DNA of 64,000 nucleotides from Streptomyces sp. NBC_01478. GTDB taxonomy: Bacteria > Actinomycetota > Actinomycetes > Streptomycetales > Streptomycetaceae. The stretch covers positions 1,612,001-1,676,000 of the forward strand of contig NZ_CP109444.1 in NCBI RefSeq assembly GCF_036227225.1. Direction: 5' to 3'. The notes under the pieces were generated by a model that made no database searches, was not told where the DNA came from, and saw only the letters and a list, made by a program, of their open reading frames with translations. The translations under genes were made by a program, and so were the position numbers. Positions within the stretch are counted from its first letter, which is position 1; each line of letters starts with the position of its first letter. Of the stretch, positions 23,319 to 32,725 are shown piece after piece.

Positions 23319-26210
23319 ATGGACGTACGGTCATTGAGCGGGCGCCGCGAGCTGCTCGACGCCGCCGGGGCCGAGTTGACGGTCCGTCACGGAGTGCTTC
23401 TGTACGGTCCCGCCGGGATCGGCAAGTCCGTGCTGGTGGCCGCCTTGATGGCATCCTCGGCCGCTCATGTCCGGCCGTCCGGAACGGTGTTGCACTGCTC
23501 CCCCGCCGAGGAGGACGCCCGGCTCCCGTTCGCCGGGCTCGTCGACCTCTTCGCCCGGGTGCCGGAGAGCTGCCTGGCGGACTTGGCACCCGAACCCCAA
23601 GTGGCGTTGCGGGCGGCCCTGTTGCACGGCCGCGAACCGGACGGCGACCGCGACCGGCTCGCGGTACGCGTCGCCGTGCTCGGCGTACTGCGCACCCTCG
23701 CCGCGACCGGCCCCGTGCTGCTGGTCCTCGACGGCCTCCAGTGGCTCGACGAACCGACCGCCGAGATCCTCGCCTTCGTCGTACGCCGGGTCGAGGGCCT
23801 CGACGTCCACGTCGTGGCCGCCGAGCGGGTGCCCGAGGGCGAGCAGCCCGAACGGCCGCACTGCTGCCCGCCCGGCACCGTCGAACTGCCGGTGCCGCCC
23901 CTGACGGACGACGAGGTGGCGCGGCTTCTGCCCACCGATCTGCCACCGGCGGTGCTGCGGGCCGTCCAGGACACCGCCGCCGGAAACCCTTGGTACGCAC
24001 TGGAGTTGGGACGGGCGGCCCCACGCGACGGGACATCCGTCGGCCTGGGCAGGACCCCGCCCGTGCCCCGCCGGCTGCGCACCCTGCTCCTGGACCGGGC
24101 GCGCACGCTGCCGGAGACCGCGCTCCGCACCCTCCTCGTCACCAGTGCCGCCGCTCGCCCCACGCTCACGTTGCTGCGTGCCGCCGGATTCCACGACCCC
24201 GCCGCGGACCTCGCGGAGGCGGAGCGGCTCGGTGTCGCGACGGCCGACGCCGACGGGACCGTGCGCTTCGGGCATCCGCTGATCCGGGCCGCCGTCTACG
24301 CCGACGCTCCGGAGCAGGACCGCCGACAGGCGCACGCGCTGCTGGCCCGAGCGGTCACCGAACCTGTGGAGCAGGCACGGCACTTGGCGCTCGCCCACCC
24401 GTACGAGGACGAGACCACGGCCCGCACCCTGATGGCGGCGGCGGAGTCCGCCCGTCGCGACGGCGAGCCCGAAACCGCCTTCGAACTGGCCGGGCTCGCG
24501 GCCCGGCGCACACCCGGCGACCGTCCTGCCGAGCGCGCCGACCGCTTGCTGGCGGCGGCCGAATACGCCTGTGACGCCGGGCAGTTGGAGGAGGCGGGGC
24601 AGGCGGCCGAGACCGTGCTCGCCGGCTCGGGCTCCGCCCGGCAGCGGGTCCGGGCGCGGCTGGTCCTGCTGCGCAACGCCGGACAGGCCCTGCAGGGTGC
24701 CCATGCCCTGATCGAGGAGGGCCTCCAGGACGCCGACGGCGACCCGGAGGCGGAGGCCTGGCTGCACCACTGGGCCGCCGTACGGGGCCTGCTGTGCGGG
24801 GAGTTGGAGGACGCGGCCCGGCATGCCCGGCGCGCGGCACGGCAGGCGGCGGTGGCCGGTGACACGGACACCCGGATCGGGGCGCTCGCCACGCTGGCCC
24901 GCGTGCGTTCGCTGGGCGGCGAACCGGTCGCCGCCGACCGCGCGTTGGCGGAGGCGCTCGCGCTGACCGGGGGCGCCGGTGCCGGACCGGAGAGCTGGGG
25001 CCTGATCCGGATGCGGGCGATCCTCGCGCTGGACTCCGACAGAGTCACCGAGGCGCAGGAGCGGGTGACCGAACTCCTCGCGGAGATCGGGGAGTTCGCC
25101 GGGGTCGAGGAGGTCATGGCGACCCTGGTGGCCCTGACCCGGATCCAAGTGCGCGCCGGGCACTGCCGCGAGGCGCTGCGCACCGCCGCCCGCTGCACCC
25201 GCGCCGTGGCCGAGACCGGCGTACAGGCCGCTCCGGCGCTGTACGCGGCGGCGCTGGCGGCGACCGCCGGTGGCACGGCCGACGAGGCGCGGCGGCTCGC
25301 CGAGCAGGCGGTGCGGGCCTCGGAGGCGGACGGTGACCGGCTGTTCCTGCTGCGGGCGCTCGCGGTGCTGGGGCAGGCCGAGTTGCTCGTCGGTGACCCG
25401 CGTGGAGCCGCGGCGGCGGTCGAGGCCTTGCAGCGCGTCAAGGAGCTCGGCGCGGCCATGTCCGCCGCCGATCCACCCCTGCTGCACTGGTACAGCGATC
25501 TCGCCGAGGCCCTGGTCGTGCTGGGTGAGACGGACGCGGCCGGGGCCGTGATCGACGAGGCACGCGAGCGGGTGTCCGTCGACGCGCCGGGCAGTGTGCT
25601 CGCCGCGCTGGAACGGGCGGAGGGGCTGCGTGCGGCGGGGCTCGGCCGGGCGAGGGAGGGGGCGGTGGGGCTGCGGCTCGCCGTGGAGCGGTTGCGTCAA
25701 CTCCCGTTGCCCGTGGACCTCGTACGTACCCTGATCGCGCTCGGCGCGGTCGAGCGCCGGGCCCGGCACCGGAACGCGGCACGCACCGCCCTCGGTGAGG
25801 CGCTGGAGACGGCGACGCGGATCGGCGCCGTTCCGCTGGCGGCGCGGGCCAGGGACGAACTGGCCCGGCTGGAGGCCGGCGACCGGGACGGCGAGGGGCG
25901 CCCCGAACTCACGCCCACGGAGGCCAGGATCGCCGAACTCGTCGGCGGCGGGGCCACCAACAGGGAGGTCGCCGCCGAGCTGTTCATCAGCGTCAAGACG
26001 GTCGAGGGCACGCTGTCGCGGGTCTACCGCAAGGTCGGCGTCCGCTCGCGCACCGCGCTCGCGCATGCCATGGCGGTCGCCGTCATCGCGTCCGGCGCGG
26101 CGACCGTGAGTGTCGGCGACGACGACCAACAGCAGTCCACCGCACAGGCGGTGACGATCAGTCAGCCTGGCCGCCTCCGGGCTCCCCGCGCGCTCGACAA
26201 CCGCCGCTGA
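23319..26210 (+). CDS. LAL-type LuxR-family transcriptional regulator (AAA/STAND ATPase)
   Basis: 963 residues, the size of Large ATP-binding LuxR regulators. Walker A is GPAGIGKS (residues 30-37), Walker B is VLLVLDGLQWLDEPT, the centre is a helical, Ala-rich TPR-like region, and the C-terminus carries a LuxR HTH (LTPTEARIAELVGGGATNREVAAEL, SVKTVEGTLSRVYRKVGVRS). About 60 poorly conserved residues follow. These proteins typically activate pathway or secreted-enzyme genes on binding a ligand. Neighbours are a divergent amidohydrolase and a downstream S53 peptidase, either of which could be a target. Confidence 0.9.
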   Translation: MDVRSLSGRRELLDAAGAELTVRHGVLLYGPAGIGKSVLVAALMASSAAHVRPSGTVLHCSPAEEDARLPFAGLVDLFARVPESCLADLAPEPQVALRAALLHGREPDGDRDRLAVRVAVLGVLRTLAATGPVLLVLDGLQWLDEPTAEILAFVVRRVEGLDVHVVAAERVPEGEQPERPHCCPPGTVELPVPPLTDDEVARLLPTDLPPAVLRAVQDTAAGNPWYALELGRAAPRDGTSVGLGRTPPVPRRLRTLLLDRARTLPETALRTLLVTSAAARPTLTLLRAAGFHDPAADLAEAERLGVATADADGTVRFGHPLIRAAVYADAPEQDRRQAHALLARAVTEPVEQARHLALAHPYEDETTARTLMAAAESARRDGEPETAFELAGLAARRTPGDRPAERADRLLAAAEYACDAGQLEEAGQAAETVLAGSGSARQRVRARLVLLRNAGQALQGAHALIEEGLQDADGDPEAEAWLHHWAAVRGLLCGELEDAARHARRAARQAAVAGDTDTRIGALATLARVRSLGGEPVAADRALAEALALTGGAGAGPESWGLIRMRAILALDSDRVTEAQERVTELLAEIGEFAGVEEVMATLVALTRIQVRAGHCREALRTAARCTRAVAETGVQAAPALYAAALAATAGGTADEARRLAEQAVRASEADGDRLFLLRALAVLGQAELLVGDPRGAAAAVEALQRVKELGAAMSAADPPLLHWYSDLAEALVVLGETDAAGAVIDEARERVSVDAPGSVLAALERAEGLRAAGLGRAREGAVGLRLAVERLRQLPLPVDLVRTLIALGAVERRARHRNAARTALGEALETATRIGAVPLAARARDELARLEAGDRDGEGRPELTPTEARIAELVGGGATNREVAAELFISVKTVEGTLSRVYRKVGVRSRTALAHAMAVAVIASGAATVSVGDDDQQQSTAQAVTISQPGRLRAPRALDNRR

Positions 26211-26235
26211 CCGCTCACCCGCCGTTCCGCACGCA

Positions 26236-26263
26236 ATCCGCGGTTCACGTGACATCCGCAGTT
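26236..26263. repeat. Direct repeat upstream of the S53 peptidase gene
   Basis: ATCCGCGGTT and ATCCGCAGTT, 18 bases apart start to start, lie about 110 bases before the peptidase start. A pair of direct repeats in this position could be an activator site. Nothing else stands out in this 160-base gap except a small CCCGC-TTAT-GCGGG hairpin. Confidence 0.3.
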
Positions 26264-26370
26264 AACACGCGACGCAAGGGTTCCCCCGCTTATGCGGGTG
26301 GGGCTGATGTTCCTACGGTGAAGCCGTTCCGCTTCCGGGACAGCAACCCCCCACTCCTCGGAGGATCTCC

Positions 26371-27993
26371 GTGACGTCACGCCTGAAGCTGGTCGGCCTC
26401 GTCGCCGTACCGGCCCTGCTCGCCGCCGCCGTCCCCAGCGCCTACGCCGCCGCCCAGCCGCACACAACGCGCGCCGCCATCACGGGAGATGTCCTCAAGG
26501 GCCTGGGCCACGACGCGGCCCGCACCGGCGCCGTCTCCGCGTCGAAGCGGATATCGGTGGCCATCAGCCTGACGCCCAGAAACGACAAGGCGCTCGACAC
26601 CTTCATCGCGAACGTCAGCAATCCGCGGTCGAGTTCGTACGGCCACTATCTGACGAAGGCTCAGTTCGCGGCCCGGTTCGGCCGGACCGACGCCGAGGTC
26701 AAGCAGGTCAAGGACTTTCTGCGCGCCCAGGGTCTCACCGTCGGCAAGGTCCACTCGGGGAACCTGCTGGTCGACGCCAGCGGTACCGCCGCCCAGTTGG
26801 AGAAGGCGTTCGGCACCAAGCTGTCGACGTGGAAGGACGCCAGGTCGGGCCGCGCCTTCTACGCCAACGAGACCGCGCCCACCCTGCCGACCGGCATCGC
26901 CGGCCTCGTCAGTGACGTGACCGGCCTCAACAACCGCGCCCAGTTGCACCGCCAGTCGACCTCCACCGTCGCCCCGCGCAACGGCCCGGACGGCGGCTAC
27001 ACCCCGGCGCAGCTCAAGGGCGGCTACAACGTCTCCGGCACGTACACCGGCAGCGGCCAGAAGATCGCGCTGCTGGAGTTCGACGGCTTCCAGCAGGCCA
27101 ACATCACCAAGTACGACACCAACTACAGCCTGGGTTCGCCCACTCCGACCGTGTCGAAGGTAGACGGCGGTTCCGGCGCGCTCGGTGACGGTCAGGTCGA
27201 GGTCGAGCTGGACATCGAGGTGCTGCACGCGATCGCCCCGAAGGCGAACGTCACGGTCTTCGAGGGCCCGAACTCCGACGCCGGTGAGGTCGACACCTAC
27301 CAGGCCATCGTCGACAGCGGCATCCCGACCACCTCGATCAGTTGGGGTGCCTCCGAGAGCCAGCGCACCACCTCCAACATCAACGCCGTGGACGCCGTGT
27401 TCAAGGCGGGCGCTGCCGAGGGCCTCGGCTTCTACGCCGCCTCCGGCGACGACGGCTCCGACGACGCGGGCGACGGCACGACCACCGTCGACTTCCCGGC
27501 CAGCGACCCGTACGTCACGGGCGTCGGCGGCACCAAGCTGACCGTCACCTCCGCCAACGCGTTCAGCAAGGAAGTGGCCTGGTCCGGCGGTGGCGGCGGC
27601 AAGTCCTCCGTCTTCAAGATCCCGAGCTGGCAGACCGCGGTGCAGAAGAGCGCCGGCGGCGGCTACCGCCAGGTTCCGGACGTCTCGGCGCACGCCAACC
27701 CCAGCCCCGGCGTCTCCATCTACTCGCAGGGCACCTGGACCTCGGTCGGCGGCACCAGCGCCGCCGCACCCGAGTGGGCCGCGTTCGGCGCGCTCTACAA
27801 CCAGCAGGCCGCAGCGGCCGGCAAGGCCAACCTCGGCTTCGCCAACCCCGCGCTCTACACGGCGAGCGGCACCGGCTTCCACGACATCACCAGTGGCAGC
27901 AACGGCGCCTACTCCGCGGCCACCGGCTGGGACTTCACCACCGGCTGGGGCTCCTACAACGCGGCGACCCTGGCGACCAAGCTGCTCGGCTGA
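26371..27993 (+). CDS. Secreted S53 peptidase (sedolisin/kumamolisin type)
   Basis: 540 residues, pre-pro-protease. A signal peptide (LVGLVAVPALLAAAVPSAYA) is followed by a pro-kumamolisin activation domain (SVAISLTPRN, SSYGHYLTKAQFAARFG, VHSGNLLVDASGTAAQLEKAFG) to about residue 180, then the subtilisin-like catalytic domain. The catalytic triad is Glu277 and Asp281 (VEVELDIEV) with Ser463 in VGGTSAAAPEW. A C-terminal calcium-site pattern (FHDITSGSNG, GWDFTTGWGS) is present. These enzymes are acid-active endopeptidases or tripeptidyl peptidases. The GTG start has GGAGGATCTCC upstream. Confidence 0.93.
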   Translation: MTSRLKLVGLVAVPALLAAAVPSAYAAAQPHTTRAAITGDVLKGLGHDAARTGAVSASKRISVAISLTPRNDKALDTFIANVSNPRSSSYGHYLTKAQFAARFGRTDAEVKQVKDFLRAQGLTVGKVHSGNLLVDASGTAAQLEKAFGTKLSTWKDARSGRAFYANETAPTLPTGIAGLVSDVTGLNNRAQLHRQSTSTVAPRNGPDGGYTPAQLKGGYNVSGTYTGSGQKIALLEFDGFQQANITKYDTNYSLGSPTPTVSKVDGGSGALGDGQVEVELDIEVLHAIAPKANVTVFEGPNSDAGEVDTYQAIVDSGIPTTSISWGASESQRTTSNINAVDAVFKAGAAEGLGFYAASGDDGSDDAGDGTTTVDFPASDPYVTGVGGTKLTVTSANAFSKEVAWSGGGGGKSSVFKIPSWQTAVQKSAGGGYRQVPDVSAHANPSPGVSIYSQGTWTSVGGTSAAAPEWAAFGALYNQQAAAAGKANLGFANPALYTASGTGFHDITSGSNGAYSAATGWDFTTGWGSYNAATLATKLLG

Positions 27994-28022
27994 CCGCCTG
28001 TGGCTGAACACCGATGAATGAA

Positions 28023-28053
28023 GCGCGGGCCGGGAATCACTCCCGGCCCGCGC
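28023..28053. terminator. Bidirectional hairpin terminator
   Basis: A perfect 13-pair stem (GCGCGGGCCGGGA with TCCCGGCCCGCGC) and five-base loop lie between the convergent S53 peptidase and enoyl-CoA hydratase genes, 30 bases after one stop and a few bases from the other. Confidence 0.85.
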
Positions 28054-28059
28054 TGCGTG

Positions 28060-28827
28060 TCACCTGAACTTCGCTTTGCCGGGGCCCTCTTCGACGAAGC
28101 TGCGCATCCCGCGCTCACGGTCCTCGGTCGCGAACAGCCCCGCGAACCACGTCCGTTCGACCGCGAGCCCGGTCTCGATGTCCGTCCCCAGACCGGTGTC
28201 GACCGCTTCCTTCGCCGCGCGCAGCGCGATCGCCGGACCCTGCGCGAGCTTCGCCGCCCACGCGTGGGCCTCCGCGTACACCTCGGCCGCGGGCATCAAC
28301 CGGTCCACCAGGCCGAGTTCGAGCGCCTCATCGGCCTTGACCATACGACCCGTGAAGATCAGGTCCTTCGCCTTCGACGGGCCGATCAGACGGGCCAGCC
28401 GCTGCGTGCCGCCCGCACCCGGGATCAGCCCCAGCAGGATCTCCGGCTGCCCGAGCTTCGCATTGTCGGCCGCGATCCGGAAGTCCGCGCACAACGCCAA
28501 CTCACAACCCCCGCCCAGCGCATAGCCGGTGATGGCAGCAACCACCGGCTTCGGGATACGGGCCACCGCCGTGAACGACTCCTGCAACGCCCGCGACCGT
28601 ACGACCATCGCCGCATGGTCCATACGCTGCATCTCCTTGATGTCCGCGCCCGCAGCGAACACCTTCTCCCCGCCGTACACCACCACGGCCCGCACGTCCT
28701 CGCGCCGCGTGACCTCCTCGGCGAGTGCGCGCAGACCGTCCTGCGTCTCCGTGTCCAGGGCGTTCATCGGCGGACGGTCGAGCCTGATCGTGCCGACGCC
28801 CTCGGCGACTTCGAGTCGAAGTGTCAT
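28060..28827 (-). CDS. Enoyl-CoA hydratase, PaaF-like
   Basis: 255 residues of the crotonase fold. Landmarks are the oxyanion-hole strand VFAAGADIKEM, the helix ITGYALGGGCELALCADFRIA and the active-site GQPEILLGLIPGAGGTQRL with both catalytic Glu positions of true hydratases (CEL and PEI), so it should hydrate a trans-2-enoyl-CoA. It is seven bases from paaE and on the same strand, so it is probably the hydratase of the phenylacetate pathway, acting on 2,3-dehydroadipyl-CoA. A general fatty-acid role is also possible. Confidence 0.87.
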   Translation of the reverse strand: MTLRLEVAEGVGTIRLDRPPMNALDTETQDGLRALAEEVTRREDVRAVVVYGGEKVFAAGADIKEMQRMDHAAMVVRSRALQESFTAVARIPKPVVAAITGYALGGGCELALCADFRIAADNAKLGQPEILLGLIPGAGGTQRLARLIGPSKAKDLIFTGRMVKADEALELGLVDRLMPAAEVYAEAHAWAAKLAQGPAIALRAAKEAVDTGLGTDIETGLAVERTWFAGLFATEDRERGMRSFVEEGPGKAKFR

Positions 28828-28834
28828 GGCCCGC

Positions 28835-29938
28835 CTAGCTGTCGTAGTCGACGGCGAGGGTGTCGGACACCGGGAAGGTCTGGCAGGTGAGGACGTAACC
28901 GGCGTCGACCTCGGCGGGTTCGAGGGCGTAGTTGCGCCGCATGTCCGCGGTGCCGTCGGTGACCAGCGCACGGCAGGTGCCGCAGACGCCGCCCTTGCAG
29001 GCGAAGGGCAGGTCGGGCCGGGTCTTCTGGGCGCCGTCGAGGATCGAACTGTCCTTGTGCAGGGCCGAGTTGGTGGTGCGGCCGTCGAGGGTGACGCTGA
29101 CCTGGCTGACGGGACCGTCGTAGACCTTGTCGACGTGCTCATTGATCCGTACGGGCTCGTCGTCGGCGTAGAACAGCTCCTGGTGGACGCGCTCGGACGG
29201 GACGCCGAGTCCGGTGAGGACCTGATGGGCGTCGCGGACCATGCCGTGCGGGCCGCACAGCCACCAGTGGTCGGCGGTGTCCACATCGACCAGGGCGTCC
29301 ACGAGCGCGGTGAGCCGGTCGGCGTCGAGACGGCCGGAGAGGATCTCCGCCTCGCGCGGTTCGCGGGACAGGATGTGCGCGAGCTGGAACCGGCCGGGGT
29401 ACAGGTCCTTCAGGTCGGCGAGGTCGTCGGCGAACATCACCGTGTCGCTGCGCCGGTTGCCGTAGAAGAGCGTGACGCGGGAGCGGGTGTCGGCGGCGAG
29501 GACGGATTCCGCGATGGACAGCATCGGGGTGATGCCGGAGCCGGCGGCGATCAGGACGTGGTGGCCGGGGCGGGTCAGGTCGGGGGTGAAGGCGCCGGTG
29601 GGGGCCATCACCTCGACGGTGTCGCCGGGGCGTACGTCGTTGACCAGCCAGGAGGAGAACAGACCGTCGGGGACTTCGCGCACGCCGATACGCGGTCGTG
29701 CTCCCGCCGGGGAGCAGATGGAGTACGAGCGGCGCTCGTCGCGGCCCTCGACCTCGCGGCGGAGGGTGAGCGACTGGCCGGGCCGGTACGCGAACTCCTC
29801 GGCGAGGTGGTCGGGGATGGCGAAGCTGATGGCCGCGGCGTCCTCGCACAGCGACTCGACGGCGGCGACCCGCAGGGCATGGAAGGCCGGGCGGCGGCGC
29901 GCCGGGCGGGCGGAGGTGGTGGGGGCCGGGGCGGTCAC
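28835..29938 (-). CDS. paaE: PaaE, reductase of phenylacetyl-CoA epoxidase
   Basis: 367 residues. An N-terminal ferredoxin-NADP reductase-like module binds FAD (RPGQSLTLR, RRSYSICSPAG) and NADPH (VLIAAGSGITPMLSI, FYGNRRSDTVMF, WWLCGPHGMV), and a C-terminal plant-type 2Fe-2S domain has CKGGVCGTCRA plus the fourth Cys in VLTCQTFP. It passes electrons from NADPH to the PaaA di-iron centre. I used the GTG at 29938. It lies 76 bases downstream of paaD in the paaABCDE operon. Confidence 0.93.
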   Translation of the reverse strand: MTAPAPTTSARPARRRPAFHALRVAAVESLCEDAAAISFAIPDHLAEEFAYRPGQSLTLRREVEGRDERRSYSICSPAGARPRIGVREVPDGLFSSWLVNDVRPGDTVEVMAPTGAFTPDLTRPGHHVLIAAGSGITPMLSIAESVLAADTRSRVTLFYGNRRSDTVMFADDLADLKDLYPGRFQLAHILSREPREAEILSGRLDADRLTALVDALVDVDTADHWWLCGPHGMVRDAHQVLTGLGVPSERVHQELFYADDEPVRINEHVDKVYDGPVSQVSVTLDGRTTNSALHKDSSILDGAQKTRPDLPFACKGGVCGTCRALVTDGTADMRRNYALEPAEVDAGYVLTCQTFPVSDTLAVDYDS

Positions 29939-30014
29939 TGGTCCACCGTCCTTTCCACGGGAGGGAGTTGAGCACTCGCCGCACCTTCCGCGAGCGGGAG
30001 TCGGGGGCTCGCCA

Positions 30015-30521
30015 TCAGATCTCCTTGACGTACTCGAACGGCTCGCGGCAGGTGCGGCACCGCCACAGGGCTTTGCAGGAGGTCGCGGCGAAGCGCGAGG
30101 TCTCCTCGGTGTCCGTCGCCCCGCAGCGGGGGCAGGGCACCGTGCGGCGGATCGGCGACAGCGTGAGCACCACTGGGCCACGGGGGGCCGCGCCCGGCGG
30201 GGCGATGCCGTGTTCGGCGAGCTTGGCGCGGCCGGCCGGGGTGATCCAGTCGCTGCTCCAGGGCGGGGTCAGGACCGTACGGATCTCCACGCGCGCGTAC
30301 CCGGCATCCGTCAGCCGTGCGGCCACCTCGGCGCGCATCTCGGCCATGGCCGGGCAGCCCGAGTAGGTGGGCGTCAGGCTCGCGACGACCGTGCCGTCCT
30401 CGCTCACCTCGACCTCGCGCAGTACGCCGAGGTCGGCCAGCGTGAGCATCGGCATCTCGGGGTCGGGCACCTGCGCGGCGATGTGCCGGGCGCGCCGCGC
30501 GTCGAGCAGGGTGGTCACCAT
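30015..30521 (-). CDS. paaD: PaaD, phenylacetyl-CoA epoxidase maturation subunit
   Basis: 168 residues. The N-terminal DUF59/MIP18-like domain (VPDPEMPMLTLADLGVLREV, TPTYSGCPAM) is followed by a C-terminal zinc-ribbon-like CPRCGATDTEE and CRTCREPFEYVKEI, as in PaaD proteins. PaaD is thought to help assemble the metal centres of the PaaABCE complex. Its ATG overlaps the paaC stop by seven bases, so the two are co-translated. Confidence 0.93.
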   Translation of the reverse strand: MVTTLLDARRARHIAAQVPDPEMPMLTLADLGVLREVEVSEDGTVVASLTPTYSGCPAMAEMRAEVAARLTDAGYARVEIRTVLTPPWSSDWITPAGRAKLAEHGIAPPGAAPRGPVVLTLSPIRRTVPCPRCGATDTEETSRFAATSCKALWRCRTCREPFEYVKEI

Positions 30522-31351
30522 GTCGCCTCCGGGTGGGCGCGGGCCACGCTCTGGAGTTCGGTCAGGAGTGGGGCCAGGTGCTCGGTGTGGTCGCCGTCGC
30601 GGCCGTGGCCGGGGACCGGTGTCGCCTCGGGCAGGTCGAGCCCGGCGGCGTCGGTGACCTGGCGCAGCACGCTCAGCACCTCGTCCCTCAACTCGCCGTC
30701 CACTGCGAAGAGTTCGTCCAGGTACGGGGCCACGGCGGCCAGCGCGTCCCGCATCCTCCGCTGCGACTCCTCCGTGCCGTCGCCCAGCCGGACGACCCAC
30801 TCGGCGGCGTACTGGCGGTGGTACGCGAGCTCCTTGACGCCCTTGGCGGCGATGGCGGCCAGCACCGGGTCCGAGGTCGTGGTGGCGAGCCGCTCGAAGA
30901 GGGCCAGCCGCCAGGAGGACAGCACCAGGAGCCGGGTGATCGAGAACGCGAAGTCCCCGTTGGGGAGTTCGGCCAGCCGTACATTGCGGAAGTCGTCCGC
31001 GTCGCGGAAGTAGGCGTACGCGTCCTCGCCGCGTCCGGTGCCGTCGACCTGACCGGCACGCGCGTAGAGCAGGCGGGTCTGGCCGAGCAGGTCGAGCCCG
31101 ATGTTGGCCAGCGCGACCTCCTCCTCCAACTCGGGGGCGGCGGTGCACCATTGGGCCAGTCGCTGGGCGCCGACGAGCGCGTCGTCGCCAAGTGCCAGGC
31201 AGTACGCGGCCAGTTGGGCGGCGTCCGTCCCCTCCGGCACGGTCTGGTCGACGCCGTGCAGCGGGTCCTCGAAGCCGGTGCCGAAGGCCCAGCGGGCGTC
31301 GCCGTCGTCGTGCCCCTCGGCCAGGGACAGATAGACGTGGTCGTCACTCAT
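30515..31351 (-). CDS. paaC: PaaC, structural subunit of phenylacetyl-CoA epoxidase
   Basis: 278 residues, ferritin-like helical fold related to PaaA but without a full di-iron ligand set. Landmarks are YCLALGDDALVGAQRLAQWC, EEEVALANIGLDLLGQTR, FAFSITRLLVLSSWR and KELAYHRQYAAEWVVRLGDGT. PaaC forms a heterodimer with PaaA and stabilises it. It lies between paaB (nine-base gap) and paaD (seven-base overlap). Confidence 0.95.
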   Translation of the reverse strand: MSDDHVYLSLAEGHDDGDARWAFGTGFEDPLHGVDQTVPEGTDAAQLAAYCLALGDDALVGAQRLAQWCTAAPELEEEVALANIGLDLLGQTRLLYARAGQVDGTGRGEDAYAYFRDADDFRNVRLAELPNGDFAFSITRLLVLSSWRLALFERLATTTSDPVLAAIAAKGVKELAYHRQYAAEWVVRLGDGTEESQRRMRDALAAVAPYLDELFAVDGELRDEVLSVLRQVTDAAGLDLPEATPVPGHGRDGDHTEHLAPLLTELQSVARAHPEATW

Positions 31352-31360
31352 TCCCTGCTC

Positions 31361-31645
31361 CTAGATGTGGGGGACGTCGTCGGGGATGTCGTAGAACGTG
31401 GGGTGGCGGTAGACCTTGTCGGCGCTCGGCGCGAAGAACGGGTCCTTCTCGTCGCGGGTCGAGGCGGCGATGTGCTCCGAGCGCACGACCCAGATGGACA
31501 CGCCCTCGTTGCGCCGCGTGTAGAGGTCGCGGGCGTGGGTGAGCGCCATGGCGTCGTCGGCGGCGTGCAGCGAGCCGACGTGGACGTGGTTCAGGCCGCG
31601 CTTGCCACGGACGAACACCTCGTACAGGGGCCAGTCCTGCGTCAT
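31361..31645 (-). CDS. paaB: PaaB, phenylacetyl-CoA epoxidase subunit
   Basis: 94 residues, usual PaaB length. Family landmarks are [34 protein letters not shown] and [13 protein letters not shown]. PaaB bridges PaaAC heterodimers in the epoxidase complex. The ATG at 31645 overlaps the paaA stop (ATGA). Confidence 0.95.
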   Translation of the reverse strand: MTQDWPLYEVFVRGKRGLNHVHVGSLHAADDAMALTHARDLYTRRNEGVSIWVVRSEHIAASTRDEKDPFFAPSADKVYRHPTFYDIPDDVPHI

Positions 31646-32634
31646 GCCGCCGCTCCTTCGGTCTTCTGTGTGCGGGCGTCCTGCTTGGCCGCGTGGGCGG
31701 TGGCCGCCTCCCGGACCCAGGCGCCCTCCTCGTGGGCGGCCCGGCGGCGGGAGACCCGCTCCGCGTTGCGCGGTCCGTCGCCGCTGATCACGCGCTGCAA
31801 CTCGGACCAGTCGGGGGTGCCGAAGTCGTGGTGGCCGCGCTCCTCGTTCCAGCTCAACTCCGGGTCGGGCAGGGTGACTCCGAGCTTCTCCGCCTGCGGA
31901 ACCGTCATGTCGACGAAGCGCTGGCGCAGTTCGTCGTTGCTGTGCCGCTTGATCTTCCAGGCCATGGAGCGCGCCGAGTTGGGCGAGTCGTCGTCGGGCG
32001 GGCCGAACATCATCAGCGACGGCCACCACCAACGGTCCACCGCGTCCTGGACCATGGCCCGCTGAGCGTCCGTGCCGCGCATCATCGTGAGCAGCAGCTC
32101 GAAGCCCTGACGCTGGTGGAAGGACTCCTCCTTGCACACCCGCACCATCGCCCGCGCGTACGGCCCGTACGAGCAGCGGCACAGCGGCACCTGGTTGCAG
32201 ATCGCCGCGCCGTCCACGAACCAGCCGATCACGCCGACGTCGGCGAAGGTCGGCGTCGGGTAGTTGAAGATCGACGAGTACTTCTGCCGGCCCTCGATCA
32301 GCGCCTCGGTCAGCTCGGCGCGGTCCGCGCCCAGGGTCTCGGCGGCCGAGTACAGATACAGTCCGTGTCCGGCCTCGTCCTGCACCTTCGCGAAGAGGAT
32401 CGCCTTGCGGCGCAGGGAGGGCGCGCGGGTGATCCAGTCGCCCTCCGGCTGCATCCCGATGATCTCGGAGTGCGCGTGCTGCGCGATCTGCCGGATCAGG
32501 GTCTTGCGATAGCCGTCGGGCATCCAGTCGCGGGGCTCGATCCGCTGGTCCTTCGCGATCGTGGCGTCGAACTGCTCCGACAGCCGCGCTTCGTCCCAGC
32601 CGGCGGCTGACGCCTCCGTGCCTGTGCTGGTCAT
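31642..32634 (-). CDS. paaA: PaaA, catalytic subunit of phenylacetyl-CoA 1,2-epoxidase
   Basis: 330 residues. A ferritin-like di-iron monooxygenase that adds one O atom to the ring of phenylacetyl-CoA. Metal ligands are visible as HAHSE (Glu about 57), VQDEAGH (Glu87, His90) and KEESFH (Glu170, His173). The [23 protein letters not shown] region is close to the enterobacterial protein. I chose the ATG at 32634 because upstream in-frame starts overlap the promoter and operator; GGGAAG lies upstream. It heads the paaABCDE-echA transcript, with a PaaR-like operator 20-36 bases upstream. Confidence 0.95.
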   Translation of the reverse strand: MTSTGTEASAAGWDEARLSEQFDATIAKDQRIEPRDWMPDGYRKTLIRQIAQHAHSEIIGMQPEGDWITRAPSLRRKAILFAKVQDEAGHGLYLYSAAETLGADRAELTEALIEGRQKYSSIFNYPTPTFADVGVIGWFVDGAAICNQVPLCRCSYGPYARAMVRVCKEESFHQRQGFELLLTMMRGTDAQRAMVQDAVDRWWWPSLMMFGPPDDDSPNSARSMAWKIKRHSNDELRQRFVDMTVPQAEKLGVTLPDPELSWNEERGHHDFGTPDWSELQRVISGDGPRNAERVSRRRAAHEEGAWVREAATAHAAKQDARTQKTEGAAA

Positions 32635-32652
32635 CGACACACCAACTTCCCT

Positions 32653-32670
32653 ACCGACCATTCGTTCGGT
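32653..32670. promoter_or_regulatory. PaaR/TetR-type operator before paaA
   Basis: On the paaA strand the site reads ACCGAACGAATGGTCGGT. It shares ACCGAA, five variable bases, GGTCGGT with the site at 36418-36435. It sits immediately upstream of the paaA ribosome site, where a bound repressor would block transcription. Confidence 0.7.
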
Positions 32671-32725
32671 ACCTAGTCTGATGGGTTTCCCCCGGCGAGG
32701 CAAGACCTGCCGGACGAATGGCTGG

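Noticed and set aside
23331..26255. Long minus-strand frame opposite the LAL regulator
   Set aside because: Opposes a complete regulator with Walker and LuxR motifs; composition is typical of an antisense shadow.
26377..28011. Long minus-strand frame opposite the S53 peptidase
   Set aside because: The peptidase on the plus strand has signal peptide, pro-domain and full catalytic residues; the antisense frame has no recognisable motif.
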